Below are positions 8,952 through 17,526 of a stretch of DNA of 64,000 bases, piece after piece; within the stretch, counting starts at the first letter, position 1, and every line of letters begins with the position of its first letter. The notes below the pieces were generated by a model that worked only from the letters and a program-made list of their open reading frames with translations, made no database searches and was not told where the DNA came from. Made by a program: the position numbers and the translations under genes. This DNA is from Leptospira soteropolitanensis (GTDB lineage: Bacteria > Spirochaetota > Leptospiria > Leptospirales > Leptospiraceae), in assembly GCF_026151655.1 (NCBI RefSeq), contig NZ_JAMQPN010000003.1:310001-374000 (forward strand). The letters run 5' to 3'.

Positions 8952-9719
8952 ATGGAAACAAAGGATAAACGAATTGCCCTCGTAACAGGAGCAAACCAAG
9001 GGATAGGATATCAAGTCGCTAAGGAATTGGCTAAGAATGGGATGATAGTCCTTGTCGGATCACGAGATTTAAAACGTGGGCAGGTTGCAGCACAAGAAAT
9101 CGGCTTAGGAAGCATTGCCATCCAATTGGACGTAGTTGATCGAAAGTCGATCATTGATGCTTCGGAGACAATAAAAAAACAATTTGGTCGTCTTGATGTA
9201 CTAGTTAATAATGCTGGAATATCAAATACAAGAATGCAGAGACTCGGTTTATCTATGGTTGAGTATTTGGATTCAGCTAAGGCTAGTATTGCCTCTATTG
9301 ATGAAATGCGTGTTGTTTGGGATACAAATGTGTTTGGAGTTCTTGCTGTTTACCAAGCTATGTTACCACTCCTTAGGGAATCAAAGGATGCACGTATAGT
9401 TAATGTTTCAAGTACTCTTGGTTCCTTGAATCTAAATGCAGATCCTAACTCAGGTTATAGTTCATTCTATAATCCAGTTTATGCTGTATCAAAAACAGCC
9501 TTAAATGGTATCAGCTTGTCCATGATGTTAGAACTGAAGGATACAACCATTAAGGTGAATTTGGTATCTCCAGGTTTTACGAAAACAGCAATGACTAATT
9601 TCGAAGGATATGAGAGCCTCGAAGATGGTGCTCGCGAAGTTGTGAGGGTCGCTTTACTTGGGCCTGATGGACCAACAGGTACGTTCACAACTTGGGAAAA
9701 TGTACATGTTCCCTGGTGA
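8952..9719 (+). CDS. SDR family NAD(P)-dependent oxidoreductase
   Basis: Classical short-chain dehydrogenase of 255 residues. It has the cofactor motif TGANQGIG near residue 14, the structural motif NNAG at about 87, catalytic Ser in VNVSST, and YAVSK as the YxxxK pair at about 178. The post-nucleotide SPGFTKT motif is present. The first part of the cofactor loop (SRDLKRG) suggests NADPH. It reduces or oxidises an unknown carbonyl or alcohol substrate. Expression is probably controlled by the divergent TetR. A clear terminator follows 10 nt after the stop. Confidence 0.93.
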   Translation: METKDKRIALVTGANQGIGYQVAKELAKNGMIVLVGSRDLKRGQVAAQEIGLGSIAIQLDVVDRKSIIDASETIKKQFGRLDVLVNNAGISNTRMQRLGLSMVEYLDSAKASIASIDEMRVVWDTNVFGVLAVYQAMLPLLRESKDARIVNVSSTLGSLNLNADPNSGYSSFYNPVYAVSKTALNGISLSMMLELKDTTIKVNLVSPGFTKTAMTNFEGYESLEDGAREVVRVALLGPDGPTGTFTTWENVHVPW

Positions 9720-9726
9720 TTCAAAA

Positions 9727-9767
9727 GAAAAAGCTAACGTTTGCTATGGCGGACGTTAGCTTTTTTA
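9727..9767 (+). terminator. Rho-independent terminator of the SDR gene
   Basis: AAGCTAACGT (9731-9740) and ACGTTAGCTT (9753-9762) pair around a 12-nt loop and run into a T tract, with A-rich sequence before the left arm. It may work in both directions. Confidence 0.88.
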
Positions 9768-9884
9768 ACTATTCATCTAATGAATAGAAAGAGCCCTGAG
9801 ATGGTCATTGGATATTTTTCTTCTTAACGCCAGAAAAGCAAGAGCTAGTTGACTACCAAATTAAAATCTTAAAATTAATATTTA

Positions 9885-10562
9885 ATGTTTGCTTCAGACA
9901 ATTCTATTTTATCACGTTTCAATTATATTCGCGTATTTTTAGTTGCTGTCATTTTAATATTTAGCCCTCATTGTACAAAATATTACGTTTACCCAAATCA
10001 CTTCTCAGATCCTGAACCAGTTAGCAAATCGACACTTACGGAAGTTAGGGTCTCAAACTTTCGAATTCTCAGCATTGATGAGAATGAATTTGAAGAAAAA
10101 CTACAAGATTATGGATTTTCATTAGGAATGATTGGCATTGGAAAAGTTGACGGAAAATCAAAATTCTACATAACTCCAGGTAAACACCGATTCCGATTAG
10201 CTTACTTTGACGTCAGAATTCACAACTATGCCAAAAATAGAGTCATTGACACCTACAGTTCAAATGAAACAGCAACTCTAGAAGTTGATTTAAAAGCAGG
10301 TCAACAAGTTTGTATCTGCTTTCAGAATCTCACACCTGAAAATTTTGACGAATTCACCATTGTCGCTGGTGCAAGAGAATATAAGGACCAAAGAGAGTTT
10401 CAACCTCCAGTTTATATTCCCTACATATCTAAACTTAACTTTCTGCCGGGAGATTGCGGTGGTGGGGATGGGAAAAACGCTTTTTCATTAAACAAATCAA
10501 ATCAAATTATCGTGAAGAAATCAATTGATTCTAGAAATAAAGCTAACATAGTTACTTACTAA
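9885..10562 (+). CDS. Putative lipoprotein, unknown function
   Basis: Protein of 225 residues with a hydrophobic N-terminal signal (about 15-33) ending in IFSPHC, an acceptable loose spirochaetal lipobox. The mature part is soluble and beta-rich: a stretch KSKFYITPGKHRFRLAYFDV is followed by ATLEVDLKAGQQVCICFQNL. That layout is seen in small lipoproteins that carry PEGA-like or carboxypeptidase-like beta domains. The last 40 residues contain a Gly-rich patch (GDCGGGDGKN). No neighbour hints at its role: it lies between the SDR terminator and the IS element. Confidence 0.7.
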   Translation: MFASDNSILSRFNYIRVFLVAVILIFSPHCTKYYVYPNHFSDPEPVSKSTLTEVRVSNFRILSIDENEFEEKLQDYGFSLGMIGIGKVDGKSKFYITPGKHRFRLAYFDVRIHNYAKNRVIDTYSSNETATLEVDLKAGQQVCICFQNLTPENFDEFTIVAGAREYKDQREFQPPVYIPYISKLNFLPGDCGGGDGKNAFSLNKSNQIIVKKSIDSRNKANIVTY

Positions 10563-10892
10563 GAATAATTCACATCGACAAATTCGCAGTCAGCTACTTA
10601 GTAATCGTATTGGATCTTTTTTATCTACTCGATATGTTATCCTGAGAACCAGAAACAAAACTACTCCAATAACAACATTAGCCAAAAAGATTCCTAGCGA
10701 TTTTCTCTTTACCCAAACTTGTTCTGCCTCCCTTTCGCGTGTTTGTTTGCTTTTACTTAAAGAAGAGGTAGAATGTTACTTCGAATACTTTTACTTTTGG
10801 GTCATTATGCTTCCACATACTATTTATTAATGAGAAGTTGACAACTTCCGAGAATGTATATTATGTCGCATAACAGACGGTAGGCGGCTGAG
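10563..10892. other. Spacer between lipoprotein gene and IS element
   Basis: The only gene-like content is the decayed minus-strand fragment at 10590-10775. Next to the IS left end lies a short inverted repeat TTATG-TCG-CATAA (10861-10873). No other coding frame with a start codon is visible. Confidence 0.5.
10590..10775 (-). pseudogene. 3' fragment of a membrane protein gene
   Basis: A 61-codon minus-strand frame with no ATG, GTG or TTG in its first 30 codons. It encodes a charged stretch (KQTREREAEQVWVKRKS) followed by a convincing transmembrane segment (GIFLANVVIGVVLFLVLRI) and a short polar tail before TGA. The composition is that of a genuine C-terminus, not noise. The upstream part, toward the IS element, is missing. 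I interpret it as the remnant of a gene removed by an IS-associated deletion; the family is not recognisable. Confidence 0.4.
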
Positions 10893-12246
10893 TGTACTCG
10901 TACATCCTTTACAGTTTTGTTTCTATACATACTTTACAAAAAGGATCACAGAAATCCTGATCCAGACGGTAATGAGGATGGCATTGGATTTTTAAAATGC
11001 AACAATTTTCCCGTATACAAGTCGATGACACCAAGACTTACCCCATAAAAATGAATCTTTACATGCCTGTCTGAGATTTCCTCTAAACCAACTTCTTCAT
11101 CTGCTAATGCGGAAGATAGAAAGATCCGATGACCTTCAAAATGAAGATTCCCTATGTCATTGACTTCTCCGATCATTATGTTTGTTGGATAAGAAGCTTT
11201 TACAATCCGTTTTGGGAACTTCTTTGTAGACTTTCGGTAATGGTCAGCAGGAAAAGAATTTTGTATTCCTTCATGTGGTCTTAGATAATTAAATTCTTTT
11301 TGGAAGTCTCGAAATGCTTTTTGTTGTGTCTCTAAACTAGACCTTGGAGGCAAAGCCGTTTCTTCCTTTAAGGTTTTATGCATTCTTTCATGCCTACCAT
11401 TTTGTTGTGGTTTCCCTGGCTCAATTCTCTCTAACTTAATGCCTAGTTTGATCCACCAAACAGAAAGTTTACTAAGGCCAGCAAGTGCATTCGAAGCAAA
11501 TGGTGGACCGTTGTCCGTTCGAATCGCAAGTGGCATCCCATAAAGTTTAAATAACTTCGTAAATTCATTGATTACGTTGGTCGTATCTGCTTTGGAAACA
11601 ATCTCACAACAGAGTAAAAAGCGGCTATAGGCATCTGTGACGGTTAATGGTGTGCATCTTTCTCCATCCCCAACAGTGAAATGGCCCTTAAAATCAGCGC
11701 ACCAAATATCATTGGGTCCGAGCGCATGCGAGAATGGTTGATCGATGGATTGTTTACGGATCCTTCTTTTGGGAGGTTTAATAAAGTTGTTTTGTTTCAG
11801 AATACGACCCACAGTACTTGGATGAGGCCATTTTTTAATCATATGAAACCGAGCTGAAAGTGATGCTAAGAGTTTTCTTGCTCCCCACCGTGGATGGTCT
11901 TTTCTCTCTTGTAAGATTAGTTCAATGATTTTCTTTCGAGTTTGGTGAGGATGGTGTTTCGGTCTTCGACTTTTATCTTTTAACCCATCGATCCCATACA
12001 GCTTATACTGTTCTAAGTATTTATACCCAGTCACTCGACTGATACTGAATTCATGGCAAAGGTCAGTGAGAGACCAACCACCACGTTTCCAAGCGACAAC
12101 AAATTTCATTCTTTCTTCAAACACGTTTGTCTCCTTCCAAGCCATGACACACTCCTGGTGTGTACATCGTGTTCTGAATCGAAGAATTAGATTCTTGTTT
12201 GTAAAGGATGTTGTGAGATCAATTTGTAAGGGATGAAACTAGTACA
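10893..12246 (-). mobile_element. IS481-like insertion sequence with terminal inverted repeats
   Basis: About 1354 bp bounded by TGTACT and AGTACA. The left end reads TGTACTCGTACATCCTTTAC; the right end, read inward, is TGTACTAGTTTCATCCCTTAC, so the ends match with a one-base gap and a few changes. A second inner pair, ACATACTTTACAAA and ACATCCTTTACAAA, lies further in. Both ends begin with TGT, as is usual for IS481 elements. The single transposase gene is intact. No target duplication is seen: GAG precedes the left end and GAC follows the right end, which suggests an old insertion or a rearranged flank. Confidence 0.8.
10946..12145 (-). CDS. IS481-like family transposase
   Basis: Intact 399-residue DDE transposase. 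Helix-turn-helix domains occupy about 1-130 (KRGGWSLTDLCHEFSISRVTGY). The integrase core runs about 140-300 with catalytic D151 (WCADFKG), D211 (RTDNGPPF) and E253 (QQNGRHERMHKTLK). The N-terminal leucine-helix layout and the single uninterrupted frame argue for the IS481 family rather than the frameshifting IS3 family. It appears capable of transposition. It is encoded on the minus strand inside the element bounded at 10893 and 12246. Confidence 0.93.
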   Translation of the reverse strand: MAWKETNVFEERMKFVVAWKRGGWSLTDLCHEFSISRVTGYKYLEQYKLYGIDGLKDKSRRPKHHPHQTRKKIIELILQERKDHPRWGARKLLASLSARFHMIKKWPHPSTVGRILKQNNFIKPPKRRIRKQSIDQPFSHALGPNDIWCADFKGHFTVGDGERCTPLTVTDAYSRFLLCCEIVSKADTTNVINEFTKLFKLYGMPLAIRTDNGPPFASNALAGLSKLSVWWIKLGIKLERIEPGKPQQNGRHERMHKTLKEETALPPRSSLETQQKAFRDFQKEFNYLRPHEGIQNSFPADHYRKSTKKFPKRIVKASYPTNIMIGEVNDIGNLHFEGHRIFLSSALADEEVGLEEISDRHVKIHFYGVSLGVIDLYTGKLLHFKNPMPSSLPSGSGFL

Positions 12247-12442
12247 GACCCTTTTGTTTAGAAAGTCACATCGGTAACACTTTAGATCTCATCCTCAAGA
12301 TATCTTACCTAAGTAATTGTTTCATAATCATGATCTACAAAAAAATAGATGAGTTGCGATCCAGATAAACCAGGATTCTCACTACAATGGATGGTTTATG
12401 GAACTACGAAATTTAAAGTTGCTACCTGTGCCATATGTAACT

Positions 12443-12721
12443 TCATTTCGTTCCGCAGGTTTTTTTCTTAATGTCTTCACATAAATAAGAACCTACCAGT
12501 CGTTCGGCGTCACATTGGAATTTGGCTGCTGCTTTTGTCTCGGAAGAACCCGAGACACCGGATGCGGACTCTGCGCAATAAGTATACGACTGGTACACCA
12601 CTAGAGAACATGCTAAATAATCCAAATCTGCCCGTTCACAAGCTTCATAGGAAGAGCTGGTCTTGGAACAATGGGATTGGAAAAGGACGGGAATGATTAT
12701 AGAGACTAAGAAGGAACGCAC
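12443..12721 (-). CDS. Small cysteine-rich lipoprotein candidate
   Basis: Protein of 92 residues starting at GTG, with a short signal (MRSFLVSIIIPVLFQSHC) and a lipobox-like FQSHC. The mature part has six further cysteines, which suggests a disulfide-linked exported domain. It lies downstream of the small lipoprotein and the subtilase on the same strand with a 58-nt gap, so it could be the last gene of that unit. No family is recognised. The start has no obvious ribosome binding site. Confidence 0.55.
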   Translation of the reverse strand: MRSFLVSIIIPVLFQSHCSKTSSSYEACERADLDYLACSLVVYQSYTYCAESASGVSGSSETKAAAKFQCDAERLVGSYLCEDIKKKTCGTK

Positions 12722-12779
12722 TGTCCGTTAGACAGATAGGAGGCGGTTTTAGTTTTAGCTTTTTCTCAAGTCTTCGCGA

Positions 12780-13082
12780 TTAAAGTTTGGTATTGTATTT
12801 TTGCATGATTTGGTTTCTTTCAATGTATCGAATCTTCCCAAACCCGGAGGCCTTCTTTTCCATTGTTGGAAGCCCGGGATCATTTTTTAAAACCAAAAGG
12901 TAACTTCGATCGCGAATGATTAGAGGTTCTAGTTTGGTGATCCCAAACTCACCAAAAAGAGTTCTCAATTCTTCGATTGTGACTCCCTCTTCCGTTGCAA
13001 ATAAGTATTCACCTTCTTTGAACATAGAGCCCTTTTCTTGTATCGGTTTCATTGGTTGGTTTTGTTTTGGTTCACCAAACAA
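12780..13082 (-). CDS. Small lipoprotein downstream of the subtilase; start unresolved
   Basis: At least 100 residues from a TTG at 13082. In the same frame upstream lies a good lipoprotein signal, GYSILVAALTTGC, directly before that TTG, so the real start should lie near 13130. That stretch, however, holds no ATG, GTG or TTG. Either a rare start (ATT, ATC or CTG) is used or a small change has damaged the start. The soluble part (EEGVTIEELRTLFGEFGI, YLLVLKNDPGL, KIRYIERNQI) resembles the inhibitor-like propeptide folds found with subtilases, where an ERN-type tail binds the enzyme. It could be a protease inhibitor or chaperone; this is inference. Confidence 0.6.
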   Translation of the reverse strand: MFGEPKQNQPMKPIQEKGSMFKEGEYLFATEEGVTIEELRTLFGEFGITKLEPLIIRDRSYLLVLKNDPGLPTMEKKASGFGKIRYIERNQIMQKYNTKL

Positions 13083-13131
13083 GGTGCAGCCTGTGGTTAA
13101 GGCTGCAACCAGAATGCTGTAACCGATTGTT

Positions 13132-15141
13132 TTATTGTAAAACAGCGGTAACTCCAGTGACTTGTTTGAGGTGTTTTATGGACGCATTGGCATTGATAGT
13201 TTTTCCATATTTTGTGATTGTACTAATGTCTGTTGCGGTAACTCCACCTTCAATAAGCTTTGTGATCACATCTTGGTAAGTAAAAGTTGTACCATTATAA
13301 GATCTGATCAGTGCGGCAACTCCAGATACATTCGGAGCAGCCATTGACGTTCCGTTTAAATTTGCATATGCGTAATCAGAGGGGGCCCATGCAGAAAGAA
13401 TAACGTCTGTAACAAATCCACCTGGGTAATTCCCTGAACCATCAGTTGACATTCGATATCCTACAGTGCAGTTTGTACCACCACCAATACAATTCGTTAA
13501 AACTAATGTATCATCAGGATGACTCGCGAATATATATTGTCCATCATTGCATAATTCTGTCTTTTGTGTGCCGTAGTTTTTATCATATAATTGCAATGGA
13601 GTTGTCGGAATGCCCGTACTTGAAGAATAGAAAACCTGCATAAAGTCATAACAAATGCTGCTATTTAGTCGGTGTCCGTAATTCACAACAAAATGAGAAA
13701 GAGTAACTCGTGTTGATCCATTTGGGATAGTGAAATTTTTATAAGCTATACTATTTGTGTTAGCACTAAGACTCGTCACAGAAGCTGGTGAATCATTAAT
13801 CAACCAGTTCGGAAAGGTACAGTTGGGATTTGTTAGCATTACATGACTAGGAGTTAGACAACTTGCAACAGTCCAGACACTCCCCGATGTTGATGATCTC
13901 ACCCAGTCAAAATAAAATGATGAATTCTCGTTGTATGTAAATTCCGTACCGTAGCTACTGTAAATATTGGTTCCTGGTGCACCAAAATCGACTGTTCGAC
14001 TAGATGCGGTACTGTGGGAATTATAGTTTGAGAAAGTGGCTCTATTAAAGTTTTGATCTACAGCCGCAATACAAAGTATATTATCCTTATCATACTCACA
14101 AGGGTAAGAATCATTTCCAGATGTATCTAAATTTAGATTGGAATTTCCGGCAGCTGCCACTATCAATACATCATTGATACGAGCGTATTCAATAGCATCT
14201 AACATTGTTTGTGAAAATGCAGATCCTCCCAAACTCATATTGATGACTTTAGCTCCATTATTAACAGCAAATCGAATGCCTTGCGCAATCGCATCGTTAG
14301 TTCCACCCTGGAGACCCAAAACGCGAACCGCCATAATCTTTGCACTTTGGCAGACCCCTGTAATACCTTTACTGTTATTTCCAACGGCGCCAATCGTTGC
14401 TGCAACGTGAGTTCCATGCCCATCTTCATCTTTTGGATCATTATCAGAATTTGCATAATCCCAACCATGTTTAAGACAACCACCACCAATGGCATTGTTA
14501 TCGTGATCAACACAGTTTGCACCATTCCACATATTTCCAACCAAATCATCGTGCGTATAAGTCACGCCCGTATCAAGCACCGCAACAATAATATTCGAAC
14601 AATTAGTAGTTACATCCCAAGCACCTAACACATTCATATCTTTCCCACTGGTTCCCTGGCTAGGAGAGTAACTGGGAGAGGGAATCGCTTGGCCAGAGTT
14701 GTTTAAGGCCCATAATCTCACAAAGCCTGGATCGTTCGTTGGATCTGCATATTTATAATAAAGATATTTTGGCTCAGCATATTCAACATTTGGATCTTTT
14801 TTTGCACGATCTACTGCCGTTTCAACGGACTCGCCATCCATAATTTTGCCTGTGACAAAGCGCCCCCTTTCATTTTTAATTCCTGGCCGAAAACCCAAAC
14901 GAGAAGTTTGTATGGATAGTTCCGAATTTGGAATTTGTTTTTTAAATTTAATTATGATCTCATTAGGAATATATAATGGTCTTTTTTTGCTAGCAGGGTT
15001 TGAAGACTCTAGTTTTGTCTCTAAACTTTTTCGGTATGATTCCCAAATAGGTTCAGAAACAAGAATATTTGTGATCGCAAAAACTGCGACCATGAGAGAT
15101 ACAAATTTTGGAATCAAATGTTTGTTATTTTTCATCATCAT
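13132..15141 (-). CDS. Secreted S8 (subtilisin-like) serine peptidase with large insertion
   Basis: Protein of 669 residues. It has a signal segment (about 12-29), an N-terminal propeptide (57-127, ending DPNVEYAEPKYLYY) and the catalytic domain from about 140. The catalytic residues are D190 (VLDTG), H242 (DGHGTH), oxyanion N333 (AAGNSN) and S599 (GTSMAAP). Between the usual APGTNIYSS (about 395) and the Ser motif lies an extra block of about 190 residues with seven cysteines and beta-sandwich character; most subtilases have only about 10-20 residues there. It is probably exported and cell-surface or secreted. The Hydin-domain lipoprotein gene lies 8 nt upstream and the small lipoprotein gene directly downstream. 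Confidence 0.94.
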   Translation of the reverse strand: MMMKNNKHLIPKFVSLMVAVFAITNILVSEPIWESYRKSLETKLESSNPASKKRPLYIPNEIIIKFKKQIPNSELSIQTSRLGFRPGIKNERGRFVTGKIMDGESVETAVDRAKKDPNVEYAEPKYLYYKYADPTNDPGFVRLWALNNSGQAIPSPSYSPSQGTSGKDMNVLGAWDVTTNCSNIIVAVLDTGVTYTHDDLVGNMWNGANCVDHDNNAIGGGCLKHGWDYANSDNDPKDEDGHGTHVAATIGAVGNNSKGITGVCQSAKIMAVRVLGLQGGTNDAIAQGIRFAVNNGAKVINMSLGGSAFSQTMLDAIEYARINDVLIVAAAGNSNLNLDTSGNDSYPCEYDKDNILCIAAVDQNFNRATFSNYNSHSTASSRTVDFGAPGTNIYSSYGTEFTYNENSSFYFDWVRSSTSGSVWTVASCLTPSHVMLTNPNCTFPNWLINDSPASVTSLSANTNSIAYKNFTIPNGSTRVTLSHFVVNYGHRLNSSICYDFMQVFYSSSTGIPTTPLQLYDKNYGTQKTELCNDGQYIFASHPDDTLVLTNCIGGGTNCTVGYRMSTDGSGNYPGGFVTDVILSAWAPSDYAYANLNGTSMAAPNVSGVAALIRSYNGTTFTYQDVITKLIEGGVTATDISTITKYGKTINANASIKHLKQVTGVTAVLQ

Positions 15142-15149
15142 ATACCTTT

Positions 15150-16676
15150 TTAAGATTGTGGAACCACTACGGACACTTGAGTTGAAGGTAACCCACCGGT
15201 TGTGTTGTATTTACCATATGAATACACTTTGAAATACCATGTTCCATAGGAAGGAACCGAAATCGTTTTAGAGGTTGGAGTATTTCCTCCCACATTTGGC
15301 ACAGCGACACAAAAAATAGAATTTGCAATGGGTACGGCAGTAAAGTTTGAGGTTTTGCTGTAACATACATTATAGCCACCATCAGTATCATTGACTGCTT
15401 TTTCATTCGTTGCAGACCAGGTGACTAAAACATCTACACCGGTTCTCCCTGTTCCTACAACGGCCAAATCGGAAGAAGAAGCACTTCCATTACTTCCATT
15501 TGCAGTTTGTACTCTAACAATTGCGTTTTTCTCACCATGTAAAGTTGGTACAAATTGAATGGTAAAAGTTCCTGAGGCACCAGGTGCCAGACTAGTTCCT
15601 GCCGAAAAAGCACTGACTGTAAATTGATCAGGATCTGTTCCTAATTTTGAGATGGAAATGCCTGTCATTGTAGCAGTTCCACTATTAGTTATTGTAACCG
15701 TTTTTGCTCCGGCAACTTCAGGAGGCCAGACTACACCAAAATTGGGAATAGAACCACCAGTTGTAAAACTGCTTGAGTTATGAGATATGGAAATCGTAGG
15801 AACAGGTTTCACTGTAGCAGTCGCAGTGACCTTATATAAGAAACTTGCTGCACCATCATAAAGAATCGCAATATTTGATTCTTCTGCTCCCGAAACCAAG
15901 GGAGAGAATCCAATCGTAAATGTTTTACTCTGACCGATTGCAAGTGATCCAGTAAAACTAGTTTGGTTTACAATAAATCGCGCATTGGAAGATGTAACAG
16001 CTGGCGAATCAAGGTTCACTACAAAACTTCCAGTATTTCGGACTGTAAAGGTCACAGGGGTTCCAACAGATTGTTCTTCAACCGAACCCATAGCAAAACT
16101 TCCATTAGATGAAATTTGAGTGGCGGAAACGGAGACACCTAGACGAAAAACTCCTACACCTGCCTCTCCAGTTAAATTCAATTGGAAGGAACCTACTGCT
16201 GGGTCACTTGAATTCATTTTAATAGTAGCAGACCTCGTGCCTGCAACACCAGTTGGTTTAAAGTTAATGGTAAAAATTGCTGATGCACCTGCCGCCAAAC
16301 TCGAAGTAGCTGGTTGAGTTACAGAAAACTGGCTTGCATCCGTACCTGAAAGTGTCACAATATTAGGTGATCCTGACAGTGTAATTGCAGCAGTCCCACT
16401 ATTTTTAATAGTAATTGTTCCTGTTTTACCATCGGCAGTGTTTACTGGCTCTGAACCAATATCAAGTGTTGATCCACTTTCACGGCTAACACCTTCATAA
16501 AGAACTTCTAACTTGGGTGCCGGAACATCACCCCCGCCTCCACCACCTAATCCCATTAGGGCAAAAGCAGCTCCTCCACCCCCGCCGCCACCACCAGGGC
16601 AACCGATTGTCAATAATGGAATTAATGTCAGGAATATTAGTAGATTCAAGTTTTGATTTATAGGCAAATTACGCAT
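15150..16676 (-). CDS. Lipoprotein with choice-of-anchor D (ASPM-SPD2-Hydin-type) repeats
   Basis: Protein of 508 residues. The lipoprotein signal ends LLTIGC, followed by a glycine-rich linker (GGGGGGGG and again GGGGGG) and about three immunoglobulin-like repeats (about 60-170, 175-285, 290-410). Each holds the choice-of-anchor D pattern: VTIxNSGTA, a DxxQFxVS piece, LAAGASxxFTIxFxP. A C-terminal fibronectin-like domain (about 410-505) follows. It is probably anchored at the cell surface. Its stop lies 8 nt before the subtilase start, so it is likely the first gene of a secreted operon and may serve as scaffold or substrate. Confidence 0.85.
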   Translation of the reverse strand: MRNLPINQNLNLLIFLTLIPLLTIGCPGGGGGGGGAAFALMGLGGGGGGDVPAPKLEVLYEGVSRESGSTLDIGSEPVNTADGKTGTITIKNSGTAAITLSGSPNIVTLSGTDASQFSVTQPATSSLAAGASAIFTINFKPTGVAGTRSATIKMNSSDPAVGSFQLNLTGEAGVGVFRLGVSVSATQISSNGSFAMGSVEEQSVGTPVTFTVRNTGSFVVNLDSPAVTSSNARFIVNQTSFTGSLAIGQSKTFTIGFSPLVSGAEESNIAILYDGAASFLYKVTATATVKPVPTISISHNSSSFTTGGSIPNFGVVWPPEVAGAKTVTITNSGTATMTGISISKLGTDPDQFTVSAFSAGTSLAPGASGTFTIQFVPTLHGEKNAIVRVQTANGSNGSASSSDLAVVGTGRTGVDVLVTWSATNEKAVNDTDGGYNVCYSKTSNFTAVPIANSIFCVAVPNVGGNTPTSKTISVPSYGTWYFKVYSYGKYNTTGGLPSTQVSVVVPQS

Positions 16677-16866
16677 ACTGGTTTATCTATACTTTTTTTA
16701 TATGGAATTCTATCAATCGTACCTTCAGTTAGCTGGTGACTGCAGACCGCTAAAAATGTTTTTATAAGGGATTTAGAACGTTCATTCTGGTTTGTAACAA
16801 AAATTTTTTTTTTAGGCCCAGAGAAGTCAATTCCGTCGCTCAAAATGGTTACTTTTGAATGGGAGT

Positions 16867-17526
16867 TCAGTCTTCTTCTGGAGGACTGACAATTCCTTTT
16901 TTAGGGATTTCCTTACGATGACGAATGTCATTTTCGCACTCCAAATGCCTGTAAGACGAGAGGGAGGGAATGGTTTTGTCAGTCATTTCGCTATGATCGA
17001 GATCGTATTCCCAGTATTTGGTGCGATTCCCTTGCCAATCATAAGGAACTGTTTTTTGAAATAAAAACTCACGATTAATTAACGTCTTTGTATGATGAAT
17101 TTCTAATATTAGATTACCTCTAAAAAAGTTTGGGATCGGAAAAAAATACAAACACCCAACCAGTAACATTTCTTCGCGATATTCCGATTTCGAAGAAAGA
17201 GGCAAAAAAAAAGGTTCCTTTGGTTTTGCGAGTGGAAGTGGATAGATACGTAACCGTTGTTTTGTGGATTCTTGGTTACTTTCGAATGTTAAGTTCACAG
17301 GAATTTCTTCAACATTTCCTATCGATTGGTCTTTTCCTCGAACCAATCTTAAAACTAAATAACTCTCTTTATCTTCTAAGTTTGTGGGAGAAATTAGGAT
17401 ACTTTTCTCTTTCTCTAATATAGAATACGTTATACAGTTTGAGTCAAAAAGAAATAGAAAAAGTAAAAAACCAAAGGAGAAAGATCGATTCATCCAACTT
17501 ACTGATTGCATTCTCTTTTGTTTCAT
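16867..17526 (-). CDS. Putative lipoprotein, unknown function
   Basis: Up to 219 residues. An internal ATG at 17493 gives a more classical signal peptide (MNRSFSFGFLLFLFLFDSNC) ending at a lipobox-like Cys, so the shorter form may be the real one. The mature part is beta-rich with no recognised domain; the segment SYLVLRLVRGKDQSIGN and a C-terminal WQGNRTKYWEYDLDHS are notable. The start region overlaps or abuts the divergent lysoplasmalogenase-like gene, so the promoters of the two genes must lie inside each other's 5' ends. Confidence 0.6.
   Translation of the reverse strand: MKQKRMQSVSWMNRSFSFGFLLFLFLFDSNCITYSILEKEKSILISPTNLEDKESYLVLRLVRGKDQSIGNVEEIPVNLTFESNQESTKQRLRIYPLPLAKPKEPFFLPLSSKSEYREEMLLVGCLYFFPIPNFFRGNLILEIHHTKTLINREFLFQKTVPYDWQGNRTKYWEYDLDHSEMTDKTIPSLSSYRHLECENDIRHRKEIPKKGIVSPPEED

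Noticed and set aside
12250..12300. Second IS remnant at GTCACATCGGTAACAC
   Set aside because: Resembles IS481-type termini, but only one end is visible and no transposase fragment lies next to it.
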